A stretch of 64,000 nucleotides of DNA. It comes from Verpa conica. Taxonomy: Eukaryota; Ascomycota; Pezizomycetes; Pezizales; Morchellaceae. Under the pieces are notes generated by a model, which was given only the letters and a program-made list of their open reading frames with translations, searched no databases and was not told the origin of the DNA. Positions within the stretch are counted from its first letter, which is position 1; each line of letters starts with the position of its first letter. Shown piece after piece: positions 48,801-60,776 of this stretch. Location of the stretch: contig JAUFSD010000007.1 of NCBI GenBank assembly GCA_033030425.1, forward strand, positions 682,001 through 746,000, read 5' to 3'. The translations under genes and the position numbers were made by a program.

Positions 48801-49509
48801 TAAGTTTCTCCGGGAGCGGTGCCACCACTAAAGCTTAATGCCCCACCTTTCCGGAGACTCCCCGGCTGAAAGCAGCTACACGCTGACGCTCGTTCGTAAC
48901 TTGGGAATAAAACTCCGAGACAAGTTATGTAGCTAGATAGTTAGGCTCTGACGATTCAATTCATTTTCCTACTAGCTGAACTGTATCTGGCCAACTACGT
49001 ATAAGCGGGCTATACTATTACTATCCCCCTGCTACTATAGCATCCCTGAAACAATTGAACTATGACTACAATGCAATAAGTATTTTTAACTGGGTCGAGC
49101 CTAATTAATTAATTCCACAATCAGTTGCGGAGATGGTAGTAGATAAGGGGACTGGGTTAATAATACCTCGATCCCTCATTTCGTTTCTTGCGTGAGGGTA
49201 ATCTGAATACGAGGGGTGAAGTGAGAAGAGGATCATAGTAATTACTACAAACTTCTACAAAACCGTATTTCTGAAAACAAAGACCTGTACGGAACAAGAA
49301 GCGAAATTAGAATCATCTAATTATGGTAAGGTCCCGTAAAGCATCTTCTATCTTTACTGCATCCCATAACTTCAACATTAGAGGCCTTACAAATAAAAGA
49401 CTTTCAAATATACCAACCACTCAAAACGCCCTATTAACAAAGTAGACCAAAAAAGAAAAAATCAAATTCTCCCCAACAACCAAATAATCCTACTAATCTA
49501 CAACCCACT
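45860..49509. other. 3.6-kb gene desert
   Basis: No coding exon with recognisable motif, tRNA or transposon was found. Short open frames (for example 47575-47823 and 48001-48440) overlap one another and look random. A perfect 9-bp inverted repeat sits at 46503-46551. Its left part was the original upstream DNA of the ABC transporter before the LINE inserted. Confidence 0.5.
46503..46551. repeat. Short hairpin-forming inverted repeat
   Basis: CGCCGGAAG at 46503-46511 pairs perfectly with CTTCCGGCG at 46543-46551 across a 31-nt loop that itself contains another CTTCCG. Could be a structured RNA or chance. Confidence 0.3.
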
Positions 49510-52094
49510 TCACAACTTCGCACTCGCCCTTCCTCCTCTTCTCCTTGGCTTCTTCTGCTCAACCTCCTCTTCTACCTTCCCCTTCATCTCTTCTACCGCT
49601 GCCTCGAAAAGTTCCCTCCCACACTTCTCTGCAAGCCCCAATACTCGAGTCGAAACCGACGCGTTATCTCTCCTATTCTTCCCCTCCCTTCTCGAGACTG
49701 CAATTTTCTCAATGAAGCGCCATAGCCTCCCATTCTCCGATATCATCCCTGTTTCTGGATCCCGCTCTGGCATCCACTCAGGGGAGATCTGACACACTGG
49801 GGGTGAGCGACCAGATTTCGCTTTTCTAATGAGGATGATACCCTCCTCCTGGAAACGTTGGAATGCGTTTTTGAGTGTTTCTTTATTGACCGCTTCAAAG
49901 TATGATATATCACCTTGGTGGTATAATGTTTTCCCCATCTACATAGACGTTAGTTAGCATATCATAGATAAAGACCTATAAGGGTACATACCAACTGTGC
50001 CATATCTTGCGCCTTTGTGACACCAACCCACACATCCTCCATTCCCTTCGGAGGCGTCAACCCAATGATTGCTACACCAGCCAGCCAACTCCCCTCAATA
50101 AATGGCCATATCAAAAAACAGTAAAAGTCGAAATTCTCCCTCCCACATCTCCTCTCCTGATCGCTAAGCTCCACATACTCAATCTTTCCATCCGCGCTAG
50201 CCCCAATATTTATTACCCCATCCTCTTGTAGCCCCCTCACCGTCTTCTCGAGATTCGTCTTGATCCCTTCAGTAGGGAACACGAACTCGCCTCTAAAAAG
50301 TTGTGATAGAAACGACACCTGCTCAAGCAATGCATCGTAGCTAACCCGCTGATTCGTCGGCCCGCCTCCCTGCTTAACACGCGTATACATCGCTGCTGCC
50401 ACAATGGTTTCTGAGATGAACAGGTGAATCACCATGTTCCTATAAAACGACAGCTGGAATCTATCCACCGCGTAAAACGTTTCCTCCGCCAGCCCACCAA
50501 CCCTTCCCACGAGGTCTCCCAATACCTCCAATCCACGCTCTACAACCATTTCCGTCTCGAGGGCACCAAAATCAGCGACCCGTCCGCCTTTTGCACGAAT
50601 CCGCTCGCGGAGCCACTCGATACGGCGGACGAGCTCAGACTTACCGACGCCGCGGCCACGCAGTGTTAAGAGAATAGTTCCAATAAGAGACGTAGGCATT
50701 ACCACAGAGACCTTATTGATATCTCCAAGAACCTTATAACCAAGTGATCTAAGAACCTTCAACCTAACCTCCGGCGCATCTCTATCCACCACTCCGGGGG
50801 CTGTCCCCACGCTTTCAGAGCCCACCTTCTCTATATGCGTCTCCACAAACTCTCGCAGTGACCATGGCTCATGAAAGCGCACATCAACACGTCCCATATT
50901 CAGATTCAGAATCTTTGAACTTCCTAAGAAATCCCACAAGTTCTCCTTCACCTTGGGGATTCCAAGAAGCTCACTCACGTATGCTTCTGTCTCAATGACC
51001 TTGTCGTACTGCGTACTCACGGGGATAACCCATGCATCCTCCACACGGCCAGAAAGTATAGAGTCCATAATGAAGCGGAGAATTCCGAATTTCGGGGGGA
51101 GTAGCTTCCCAGTTCTGCTCCTACCACCCTCAATGAAACATTCGAAATTGTAGCCTTGGGATAGCAGCGTGTCAATGTAAGCTTGTACAGTTGCCGTGTA
51201 GACTTCGTCACCAGCGAAGGAGCGGCGGATGAACATTGCCCCTGCGTGCTGTAGGAAAGGACCGACAAGTGGGAAGTTGAGGTTGTCGCCGGCAACGACG
51301 ACGGGGAGTGTGAGGCCAAGGCGATAACAGATGACTTGCAATGAGACGTAGTCAATATGGGAGCGATGACATGGGAGGAATATAAGTGATTGCTTGCGTG
51401 AAGCAGCAATGGACGCGATACGGCGGAGATTCTGAATCTCGAGAGTGGAGACGTGAATCCCCTGGTGGTAAGCACGAGCAAGGAGTTGTACAACGAGGAA
51501 GTAGGCACCCTAGAGAGAGATTAGTTGAGGGTGATATCTCATGATGGGGAACACAAGAACAAGCTCTCCCTAGTGTAGTACAGATAAACATACCCGGATA
51601 AAACTTTTACTCTCGAATTTGCAAATCATACCGTCGACAATTTTATCTGTGACCTCCTGCAGCTGCATCTCGACCTCCTTCTTCCTCTTCCCCCTCTTCC
51701 CGCTCCCATCCGCGTCAAATACACCCATCTTATCCTCAATGAGCACTCTCCGTTCCGCGAGCTCCCTAAGTTTCTCCATGAGCATTGGACTTCGTAGTAC
51801 CCGTGACTTCATCTCCTCACTGAACCCCTTGTAGAAGACCTTCTGCCCGATCGGCTCGTCGTAGGCTCGCCATCCTGTACCAGAATAGTGCAGGGATATC
51901 TCGCGCAAGAACGAAAACGGGTCGTCGCGGAAGTGAGTAAACTTTGAAGTAATGAGGTCCCTGGACTCCTCCGAAGTATTAGGAGAGACCTGAGAGGGCG
52001 TTTGTTCCGGGACTAAGGGTGGGTGGATTTGGAGACTCGAAGGGAGGATATCGATATCCGGTGCTGAGGGCTCCGGCTGGGGTTGTTTAGACAT
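49510..52094 (-). CDS. Glycerol-3-phosphate / dihydroxyacetone-phosphate acyltransferase (GNPAT/PlsB family)
   Basis: Three exons: 52094-51594, 51509-49992 and 49938-49510, joining to 815 residues. All acyltransferase blocks are present: block I CHRSHIDYVS (HX4D catalytic pair), block II region VVAGDNLNFPLVGPFLQHAGAMFIRR, block III FIEGGRSRTGK and block IV WVIPVSTQYDKV. The enzyme acylates the sn-1 position of glycerol-3-phosphate or DHAP. The protein ends in Ser-Ala-Lys-Leu; AKL is a canonical type 1 peroxisomal targeting signal and matches the ending known for mammalian DHAP acyltransferase. This suggests the peroxisomal DHAPAT branch rather than the ER GPAT (Gat1/Gat2) type. The N-terminus is Pro-rich and has no targeting peptide. 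It shares a 380-bp divergent promoter with Med8. Confidence 0.92.
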
Positions 52095-52474
52095 TTTTTT
52101 TAATTAGGCCAGAAGCTGTAGCTCCGCGGTAGCGTGAGTAAGACCAGAATTGAGTAGCCGTTAACCGGTATTCTACGGCCCAAAGATGAAGTAGTGAATT
52201 GTATGAGCCGGAGAAACCCAGTAGTAAAGGCGGGGGATGAGAGGACAGGAGAGGGGGTATCAAGTATAACGTCGTCTGTCTGTTGGGGAGGAGAGACTCG
52301 TCGGCTGTTGAGGGATCCTCGGACTCCCGTAATCACGTGTGACCCGAGAAGTTGCCTGCCTCCCCACAAAGCTTGTTACCGAATCCCACCGCCGCTCAAT
52401 CTCCCCGCTATACCATATTATACTCCTACTCTACTCTCTCTATACTCGTATCCCCCCCCCCGCCCCGCCCCCCA
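52095..52474. promoter_or_regulatory. Bidirectional promoter between acyltransferase and Med8 genes
   Basis: 380 bp separating two divergent start codons. The Med8 side has a C/T-rich leader and a run of C/G (about 52451-52473) immediately before the ATG. No specific operator can be named. Confidence 0.5.
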
Positions 52475-53200
52475 ATGGATAACCCCCAGAGGTCACTGGA
52501 GTCTACCCGTCAGCGCTTCCACCAGCTGGTCTCTGCCCTCACCGCATTCAACAATGTCCTCTGCCATGGCCCCCCAGACACCCTCCCCCCATGGTTTGTC
52601 CCCAACAGCACCCTCATCCTCCCAAACACCAGCTAACACACTCATAGGTCAACCCTTCAATCTCACTTCAATGTCCTCTCCTCCACCCTCGACTCCCTCT
52701 CCCACACACTAACCTCACACTTCCCACCCCCCCAAGAGAACCCCTCCGCCCTCGTATCCTACCCCCTCCCAAACTTCCCCACCCAGTCCCAGTCCATCCT
52801 TCTCCCTATGCTCTGCAACAAGAAGCCCAACGCGACTGTCCAAGACTGGCTCATCAAAGCTCTCAACGACCCATCTGTCTCAGCTCTCACCCCCGCCGAC
52901 AAGTCTGCGCAAGACGAATTCTGGGCTGCCGTAAAAGACGTCGTTGCCGAGCAGCAGGATGAAAGGAATTGGTACGACGAACTATATACCCTCGAGGAGC
53001 GGGAGGAAGGGGTAGACACTATTGAGACGGGGCTGGTATTGGATGCTGAAGGGGCAGTGGTCAGGAAAGAGGAGAAAGAGAAGGTGAGCGGTGGATTGAA
53101 GTTGGAGAGTATGCTGAGGTTTATGGAGACGGGTGTCCACCCAAAGGACCAGCCCCCACTGCCATTGGGGATTCAGGGAGCGGGGATGATGAAGAGGTAA
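52475..53200 (+). CDS. MED8: Mediator of RNA polymerase II transcription subunit 8
   Basis: Two exons: 52475-52593 and 52648-53200, giving 223 residues. The donor (GTTTGT) interrupts the Trp codon of LPPWSTLQSHFNVLSSTL, which restores the conserved Med8 core seen in fungi. That core is a short N-terminal coiled helix (STRQRFHQLVSALTAFNNVL), then LPPW-LQSH, then VSYPLPNFPTQSQSILLPMLCNKKPNATVQDWL. The acidic C-terminal helix (WYDELYTLEEREEGVD) and a hydrophobic tail (LRFMETGVHPKDQPPLP) follow. Med8 is a head-module subunit that contacts Med18/Med20 and Pol II. Length is in the family's range. Confidence 0.88.
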
Positions 53201-54039
53201 AGGTGTGGGATTTGGGGTATTGGTGTGGGCATTCTTACATTAATTATATACTATTTGTACAGTAGGCGTTTTAAAGGTTATCTATGGTCTTACTTTTGGA
53301 TCGGGTATGTCTAGGTTACAATTATCTGATAACTACGCTTAGTAGGGGTTTTTAATCCATAACTCCATAGTAATGGCACACTGCCACTGGCCCCCTAAGG
53401 CACAATCTCGGCCTTACTTAGTCGCTACTACCTATAATCGATATAGTTCATAAATGGGAGTATTGCTAGAATCTAAGAATAAGTACCTTCCACAAACGCC
53501 TATCTTACATTCTACTGGCAAACCTCATCTTTAGAACCTTAGGTATAGATCATGTACCCGGAGGTTAGGACTTATATAGGCCTTTCGACAACAAAATAAA
53601 AATTTCTAGAGAACCCTTAAAGAAAACAAGGTTAGAACTCGACTATAACACATATAGAGCTTAAGGTTACCCTACTTGATTTTCATGTTAGCCACTGTGG
53701 CTACTGGGCGGCACCCGAATGCCTTTGCAAACTATCTAGGAAAACCACATTCCCTTGTCTTACAACTACTCAAGAGTAAACACCTGAATATCCATTGCCT
53801 TACTCGATCGTGGGTAATTTGTGGTGGGTTATATAGCGCTGGTAGACTGTTCTTTACTTAGTTCTTGCGAATACTACAGAATATACTCATAATACGGCTG
53901 AGCTGATAATGTAGCACATCTATAGAGGGGTATTCAGGCGCCAGCCTTACCTACCTAGCCAATTCATCCACAAACTGCATCAACATATTCTATCCCAAAC
54001 TTGTGATCCTAGAAATTTCCGTACCAAGCTACCAACATT
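53201..54039. other. Intergenic spacer
   Basis: AT-rich, no supported gene; the open frame 53676-53861 lacks motifs. Upstream region of the NACHT-ankyrin gene. Confidence 0.5.
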
Positions 54040-57000
54040 ATGGCAGAAGACCCCTTGAGCGTTACGGCGAATATTACCAATGCCATCAAGCTCACCGGAG
54101 ACCTAGTCTCTCTAGTATATGAGTACATATGGGGGGTTAATTCAGTTCCGTATGACCTTCAGCAGTTAACAGATGAGCTTCAATCGTTCGGGAAAGTTCT
54201 TGCTAGCCTACGCAATCACGCCAAAGCGGATCCAAATCCCCAATCATCAGCCTTACAGGAAATCAATGCTAGAGGTGGACCGCTCCGCCAATGTGCTATG
54301 GATTTGAAAAGGCTCCGATTGAGGATAGAAAGTGGAGGGGGTTTGTTGGATAATATGAAACGACCCCTATGGCCGCTGAAAGTTAGTGAGACTATGCAGC
54401 ATATCTCGTGGATACAAAAGCATAAGAATGTTTTTACCTTGCTTCTACAGTTTGTGGCGAATCGTACGTAAGTATAGTTAAATCAATCTTAACTACGTAG
54501 GAAGTTGCTGATATTACGAAAGTAAACTGTCACAAATCTTGAAGGAATATGTCCAGGATAAAAATGATGAAGAGCCTTTGGTGCAGAACGCGCCGATGGA
54601 GGCTACTCAGATTGGTGAGAATAACCTCCCTAATTTCCGCTAAAGAAAAAAAGAGAAAAATAAAAAAAGGTGCAAATCTCTCAAGACAGATGTATTAACC
54701 CATCATATAGCACAGGAACGAAAGAATGATCTTGATTGGCTACACCCGGGAGATTTTGAGAGTAGACACCTCGAGATTAGGGGGCGAAGAAAAGCCAATA
54801 CCGGAGAATGGCTTCCGGAGGCACCGGAGTTTGAGGGGTGGGTTAAGGGGGGAGCAGGTTATCTACTCCTCTGGGGTCGCGGGGTTCGTATGTGTACCAA
54901 CCTCCTGCGCACCCTATAACTAATACTAATTAAGATTGTTTGAATAGCTGGTACTGGAAAAACATTCTTGAGGTATTTCACACTCTGGCCGCAATGAACT
55001 CAGTCCGGTATCTCACAGGATGGGCATTCTGCTTTACAGTTCGGTAGCAATCGATCACCTTCAAGCCAAGGCGCAGACGTCAAACTACGGTGTAGCTTAT
55101 ATCTATTTCGATTACATAGAACAAGGTCGACAGCAGCCCAAGCATGTTCTTGCAAGCTTGATCAAACAGCTCACCTGCCAGGCAACATCTTTCTCCGCAG
55201 AACTCGAGAAGTTGTATGCTCTAAGGGAAATTGAAGAGCCTAGTTTTGGGAAGTTATACGAAACTCTCCTAGAAAAATCAAAGCTGTTTAGCCGAGTATT
55301 TCTCGTATTTGATGGACTAGACGAATGCGACCAAGAGACCCAACTGAAACATCTTCTCCCACTATTTTACCGCCTAACAGGAGACAATATCAACGTTTTC
55401 GTCACAAGTCAGCTACGGCCGGGTGACATCCAAACGTCACTTCAAAATGCCGCAAAAATCGATTTATCAGCAAAAGCTGAAGATATCAAGGCCTATATTC
55501 AGCAGAAGCTTGATGAGAATCCGTATACTAAGCGTCTGGTTGGGGAAGGGGAATCCCGAAGTAAGGTTATTGCCGAGCTGACGGCTTGCGCAAATCGCCT
55601 GTAAGTTATATAATGACCAAAGATAAGACATGCCTTCGTTGCTAAATCAATAAAGGTTTTTACTTGCCCGTCTCCATATCGAAATCATATGCCGACAGCC
55701 TACAGTAAGAGATATGCTCAAGGAGCTCAAAGGCTTGGAAGTCCCATCGAAAGACAAGAGCCTCTTGGATACTGCATACGACAAAGTTATCGAAAGAATC
55801 CGTAGGCAAGACACAAACTGTGTCACGATGGCTTCAAAGATTTTCATGTGGCTCGCAAAGGCTCAACGAACTCTCACTGTCGACGAACTCCAGGAAGCGG
55901 TTTCTGTCACTACAGAACATAATCAATCCCAACTAGACAAGTTGGGTCTACCAGACAGGACAAAACTGTTGGATATCTGTGCTGGTTTAGTTAAGATTGA
56001 CGAGGACAGCAACACAGTCCGGTTTACCCATTATACTACTCAAAAATATCTTTTGAAAAGTAGTATACTCCCAGCCGACGCAGACTTTCAGATAGCTAAG
56101 GCATGCATCACGTATCTTTCATTCGACGCATTTTCCAGTGTCTGCGAATCTTTCGACGCCTTTAAAGACCGACTTAAAGTGCACCAGTTCTTTGGATATG
56201 CAACAAAGTATTTATCAATTCATATCAGGGCTTGTGACCTTGCTTTGACGACAAATATTGTTTATAGATTTGGAAGTAGCAAAGCTAAAGACTCTTATAT
56301 GCAAGCCATCTATCCTTATAGGAAAAATGCGGGTTCGCAACAGAGTGGGTTGATTGTGGTATCTGCCATAGGACATTTGCCAGTAGTCAGCCAGCTTCTA
56401 GGGGCGTATTGTAAGGAGATGAATACCTATTCCGGAGGGGCTTCAAATTATAGGAGGAGCGGATATTCTTCTCAAACACCAAAGGCAGATCTCTCCGCGA
56501 TGTACCGGACGGCACTCTTCGAGGCAGTACGGGGTAGCCACATAGACGTTGTTAAACTACTTATCGAGGGACAACCGGATGCCTCAGTTAAGGGAGAAGA
56601 CGGCAGAATCGCTCTTCACTGGGCAGCACGGAAAGGCCACAATGAAATCATTAAACTCCTTCTCGACTCTAAAGTAAGTGTCTCAAACCAGGATCTAAAC
56701 GGCTATATTACGGGCCGGACAGCACTCCACGAAGCAGCACGGGGAGGCCATAAAGATTCTGTAGAGCTACTTCTCGCGGCAATCGCGGTTAATTCGTATT
56801 TGGATAAGCACCAGCGGTCAGCACTCCACTACGCAGCGTTGGAAGGCCAAGAAGAGATCGTTGAGCTACTTCTCAAAAAAGGTGCATATGTCTCGGCCCA
56901 GGATAAGTACCGTCAGACACCACTCCATCTCGCGACATCTGGAGGCCACGAACAGGTTGTACAACTACTTCTCAAAAACAGTGCAAACGTCTTGGCAGAG

Positions 57001-58005
57001 ACCACATCTAAGGTAACACCACTCCACGAAGCGGCATACCGAGGTTACAAAAAAATTGTCCACCATCTTCTTGAGAAAGGAGCAAATATCTCCGCCAAAG
57101 ATAAATACGGCAGAACAGCACTCTCTATAGCAGCGGGTGGAGGCCACAAAGAGGTTGTACAGCTATTTCTTGAAAATGATGCAAATATCTTAGCTCAGGC
57201 TGAAGATGTTCAAGCAACTTTTCACGAGGCAGTATATGGAGGTCATAAAGAAACCATACAGCTACTCATTGATAAAGGCATAAGTATCTCAGCTTTAGCC
57301 CAGAAATCACTCCTCCTAGCGGCAAGGAGGGGTCATAAAGAGGTTGTAGAGCTATTTCTCAAAAATGGTGCCGATGTTTGGGCTCAGGGAGATATAGGAA
57401 GGTCAGCACTCCACCAGGCGGCATGCGGAGGCCACAAAGAGATTGTACAGCTACTTCTTGGACGTGATGCAGATATCTGGGCTCAAGGGACAGATGGACG
57501 AACAGCTCTCCACCTCGCAGCATCCGGAGGCCACGAACAGGTTGTACAGCTACTTCTCGAGAACGGCGCCGATATTCCGGTTAGAGATAAAGATGGACAG
57601 ACAGCACTCCACCTAGCATCATGTGGACCTCGCATGACCGTGCAGAAAGGAACCGGGTTCGCATCAGTCCACTGGTCGAATATGGGCCATGAAAATGTTG
57701 TTGACCTTCTCCTCAAACATGGTTCAAATCCCGCGGATAAGGATAAAAACAAAAGAACAGCACTCCATTTATCAGCCCAGGCAGGTAATAAGGCAACTAT
57801 ACAACTTCTTCTTGAAAATAGCGCAAGAATCTCGGACCTAGATTATCAAGGCAGGACAGCACTTCATTTATCAGCATATGAAGGTCACTATGGGGTTGTA
57901 GAGCTTCTCCTTAATAATGGCGCAGACGTCACAGCAATCAATTCAGCAAGCGGCAAACACCATGCGATTATAGAGCTACTTAGAAAGCATGCCGCAAAAA
58001 ATTGA
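54040..58005 (+). CDS. NLR-like STAND protein: N-terminal fungal domain - NACHT - ankyrin repeats
   Basis: Six exons: 54040-54467, 54523-54614, 54711-54887, 54948-54972, 55019-55600 and 55656-58005, joining to 1217 residues. The N-terminal helical domain (DPLSVTANITNAIKLTGDLVSLVYEY) is a type common at the front of fungal NLRs. NACHT follows: a leader ERKNDLDWLHPGDFES...TGEWLPEAPEF, P-loop GRGVPGTGKTFLR (assembled only by splicing, about residues 230-242), Walker B VFLVFDGLDECD and a sensor-like NVFVTSQLRPGDI. After a winged-helix-like region come about 14 ankyrin repeats (from about residue 717), such as GRTALHLAASGGHEQVVQLLLENGADI. Repeat 12 carries an insertion (CGPRMTVQKGTGFASVHW). Such proteins are signal-transducing ATPases, some acting in heterokaryon incompatibility; the trigger here is unknown. 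Confidence 0.9.
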
Positions 58006-59120
58006 AACCGAAAACTCAGGTATATCCCTTGCAGGGAAGAGGAGGAATATAATCACATGTGGCCGTGAGAATTACTTGCCAATGAACGGTGGGATTCTGG
58101 GGGGTTGGAGTTTGAAGGTGTTGAAATACTTGTAGAGAAAGGTAAACCGAAAATTTTTGAAGAATTAAAGAAGACTAGTGCTTTTCTATTACCTATATTT
58201 CTTTGGATGTAGGTTTTTTACGTTGGCAGGCAGTTATTTTCCCACTTCCTATTTTCCCTTGGTTATATTCAGGCCCAAGCATATCTTTTTACCCTGGTAT
58301 TCTTGTTTATTGTGAACAGAAAGCGAAATTTGACCTATTTTATTTTTCACTCCTTTATCTGTCATGGTATATCACTCGTACGCGCCGAAATTATTTTTCC
58401 AAGTACTCTTTACTACTGAGGAGGGACTCTAGTTTCTTTATACCTATATCATAGTTCTACTGTTACAGAAGCTCTAGCAGATATTAGAGATTCACTTCCT
58501 TCGTCATAAAGGGTAACTAAGATGTAAAGTGACAGTAGCCCATCCTCCTACTGCCAAATATTAGAGACCGACCCGATTGAACGATAAACTTGTAATCTAA
58601 ACATGTTAAAAGACTTAATAGATTAACCGATTAGCTACAACTCTATAGAAGCCCTTAAAGACAGTATATAGCTACAAAAATATCCTCAGGAAGAGTTTTC
58701 AGTCATATAATAGCACTCGTCTGTTAAAAAGGTCAGAGAGTGTTCACCTAGTGTTCTATGCGCGCGCAGTACACACTATTCATACAGAAACATTAAATAC
58801 AAGCTGTCTTATTTATTCTTTATTTGGCTTAGTATCTCTATGCCTCGAGACTTTGATTGGAATTTTAAATTACAATTATATAGCTATATGATAGCTGTCT
58901 TAATTTTTGAAGAGTGACATAAACCAAAATAACTCAAAAATAAAGGAGCTTAGAAATAAAAGGGATAGGCAAGCTAGCACGGCTCAAGCCCATTAATCCT
59001 ATTAACTAACCGACTATTCGGTTTCGTACGCCCACCAAAACTAGATATCTTAAGTCTATAACTAAAGCAAAAATATAGCAAGACTACGACCCTATCCTTA
59101 CTATAAAAGGGTTTGCTAAT
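58006..59120. other. Intergenic spacer (AT-rich)
   Basis: Open frame 58203-58454 has no motif. Otherwise nothing supported; runs of A/T near 58600-58900. Confidence 0.5.
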
Positions 59121-60075
59121 TTAACCCTTCCTCTTTGGAGTACTCTTTCCCCTCGCAGGGCTCTTCCCGCCAGCGGGACCAGTATATCGCTTTTTTGACG
59201 GTGAACCACTACCCTTACTAGTGCCGAGCTTCTTACCTGAGTTCCAATACCAGATCATCTGCGCAGCAAGAACAAAGTTCAGGAACGCACCACCGAGGAA
59301 ACCGTAGAGGATCAACGGGTCTTCGACCTCAGCGATGGTGGTAAACACTCTAGCGAGGGACCCAAAGAGGTAGTTGAACACCTAGCAGAAATTTCTTAGT
59401 TATCAAGTTTCTAAAAATAAACCCCAACGAGGAGAGACATACTGCAAAGGCTGAAAGATTCCCAGTGCTTTTATTTCTCGCAACACTAATGATCTGCGGT
59501 ACTTTACTCGCCAATGTCAACGGAATAGTTGCTGCCTGCAAGTAGCCCATCATCTTCGCATCGACGAGGTCCTCGTTAAACAGTGCGTACAGCACTCCCG
59601 CCACGATTGGTACAAACGCTGCTGCCTGGAGTCCCTTTCCAGAGTAGTGTAGAATTAACACAGCGATGACCACATTCTGAACCGCGATCAGACCGATCTC
59701 GCCATATGTGCTTATAGGGTTACCGGAGCGAAAATTGTATGCAAGGGTACACAAGTACCCTGCAGTCTCAAGAGCGTATGATGAGAACGATACTCCTCGA
59801 GCTGAGCCTGAGCTAAGGAGCTTGAATAGCTGTGGCACCTTAATTATAGTGGAGAATGTGATGATGCCGACACCGATTGCTTTTGAGAGAGCGAGTTTGA
59901 AACATTCGGGGTCAGAGTTAGGGTCGAACTTGAGGAGGAGTTTGGAATAGCAAGTGGGTGTGATGAGATCTGAGATTGGTCCAGCGACACTTGGTGGAAG
60001 CTGAGTAGTCAATTGTGTGATGTGTGGGCGCAAGGCGGCAAAGACAGGTTCGAGTTGTTGGAGGACAGCTTCCAT
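59121..60075 (-). CDS. MPDU1/Lec35 homologue (mannose-P-dolichol utilisation protein, PQ-loop family)
   Basis: Two exons: 60075-59443 and 59381-59121, giving 297 residues. Seven-helix PQ-loop protein with both Pro-Gln motifs: IIKVPQLFKLLSSGSARGVSFSSY and LASKVPQIISVARNKSTGNLSAFA. The second is immediately before the intron, after which VFNYLFGSLARVFTTIAEVEDP continues. MPDU1-type proteins are needed in the ER for use of dolichol-phosphate-mannose and -glucose in N-glycan, O-mannosyl and GPI assembly. The start was placed at 60075 because upstream in-frame residues look like leader translation. The C-terminal tail after the last helix is unusually basic (GSPSKKRYTGPAGG..., PKRKG). It is functionally related to the GT15 gene at the other end of the window, not clustered with it. 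Confidence 0.88.
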
Positions 60076-60776
60076 GATTGCTTGGGATAGAGATAATGAG
60101 GAAGATAAACGAGGCGAAAGTGCAGTAATAGTATGTATCGAAGTGGGGAAGAATTGATGGGACACGAAAGTGTTGTGTTGGGAGGTTTTTAGCACTCGTT
60201 GAGGCTACATATGTAAATTGGCCTTCCCCAGTCCCGTTGCTTGGCACTGGACCTTCCCTAGAACAGAAATTATCACTGGCTACCCTCTATAAACCCTCAA
60301 ACCACAAAAGTGACGATTAGCAGCGTGTGTCTCTCCCTTTAGACCCATATGTGGCGAAATTATCCCTAATTCAGGACAGCTGGGTGGGTTCTACCCAGAG
60401 CAAGGACCACTCACATCAAGCTAACTTAGCCTGTGGGTGTTGACCTATAGCTAATATATTCTCTTCTTTTTGGATGCCGGGATTTAAAACTGAAGGTAGT
60501 AGTATATACTATGTAGTATACCCTCCTTAGGAGGTATCACACTACATATTGACCCTATTCCTTTCTCAGGTCCAAAAAAATATACACTTTAGTACCCCAC
60601 CGAACAAATGAAAAACGTTTCAAAAAGAAAGAAAGAAACAGAAAGAAACGATGGAAATCCCTAAAGAGGAAATAAAAACAAAACAAAAAAAAAAATAAGG
60701 AGGAATAAATAACACAAGAAAGATTATGTAAAAAAGGAAAAAAAATTCAAGTTAACTCCGACCAAGATATCGATCT
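60076..60776. other. Intergenic spacer
   Basis: Holds A-rich stretches (60605-60750) at the 3' side of the phospholipase gene and the leader of the MPDU1 gene. No gene recognised. Confidence 0.5.
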
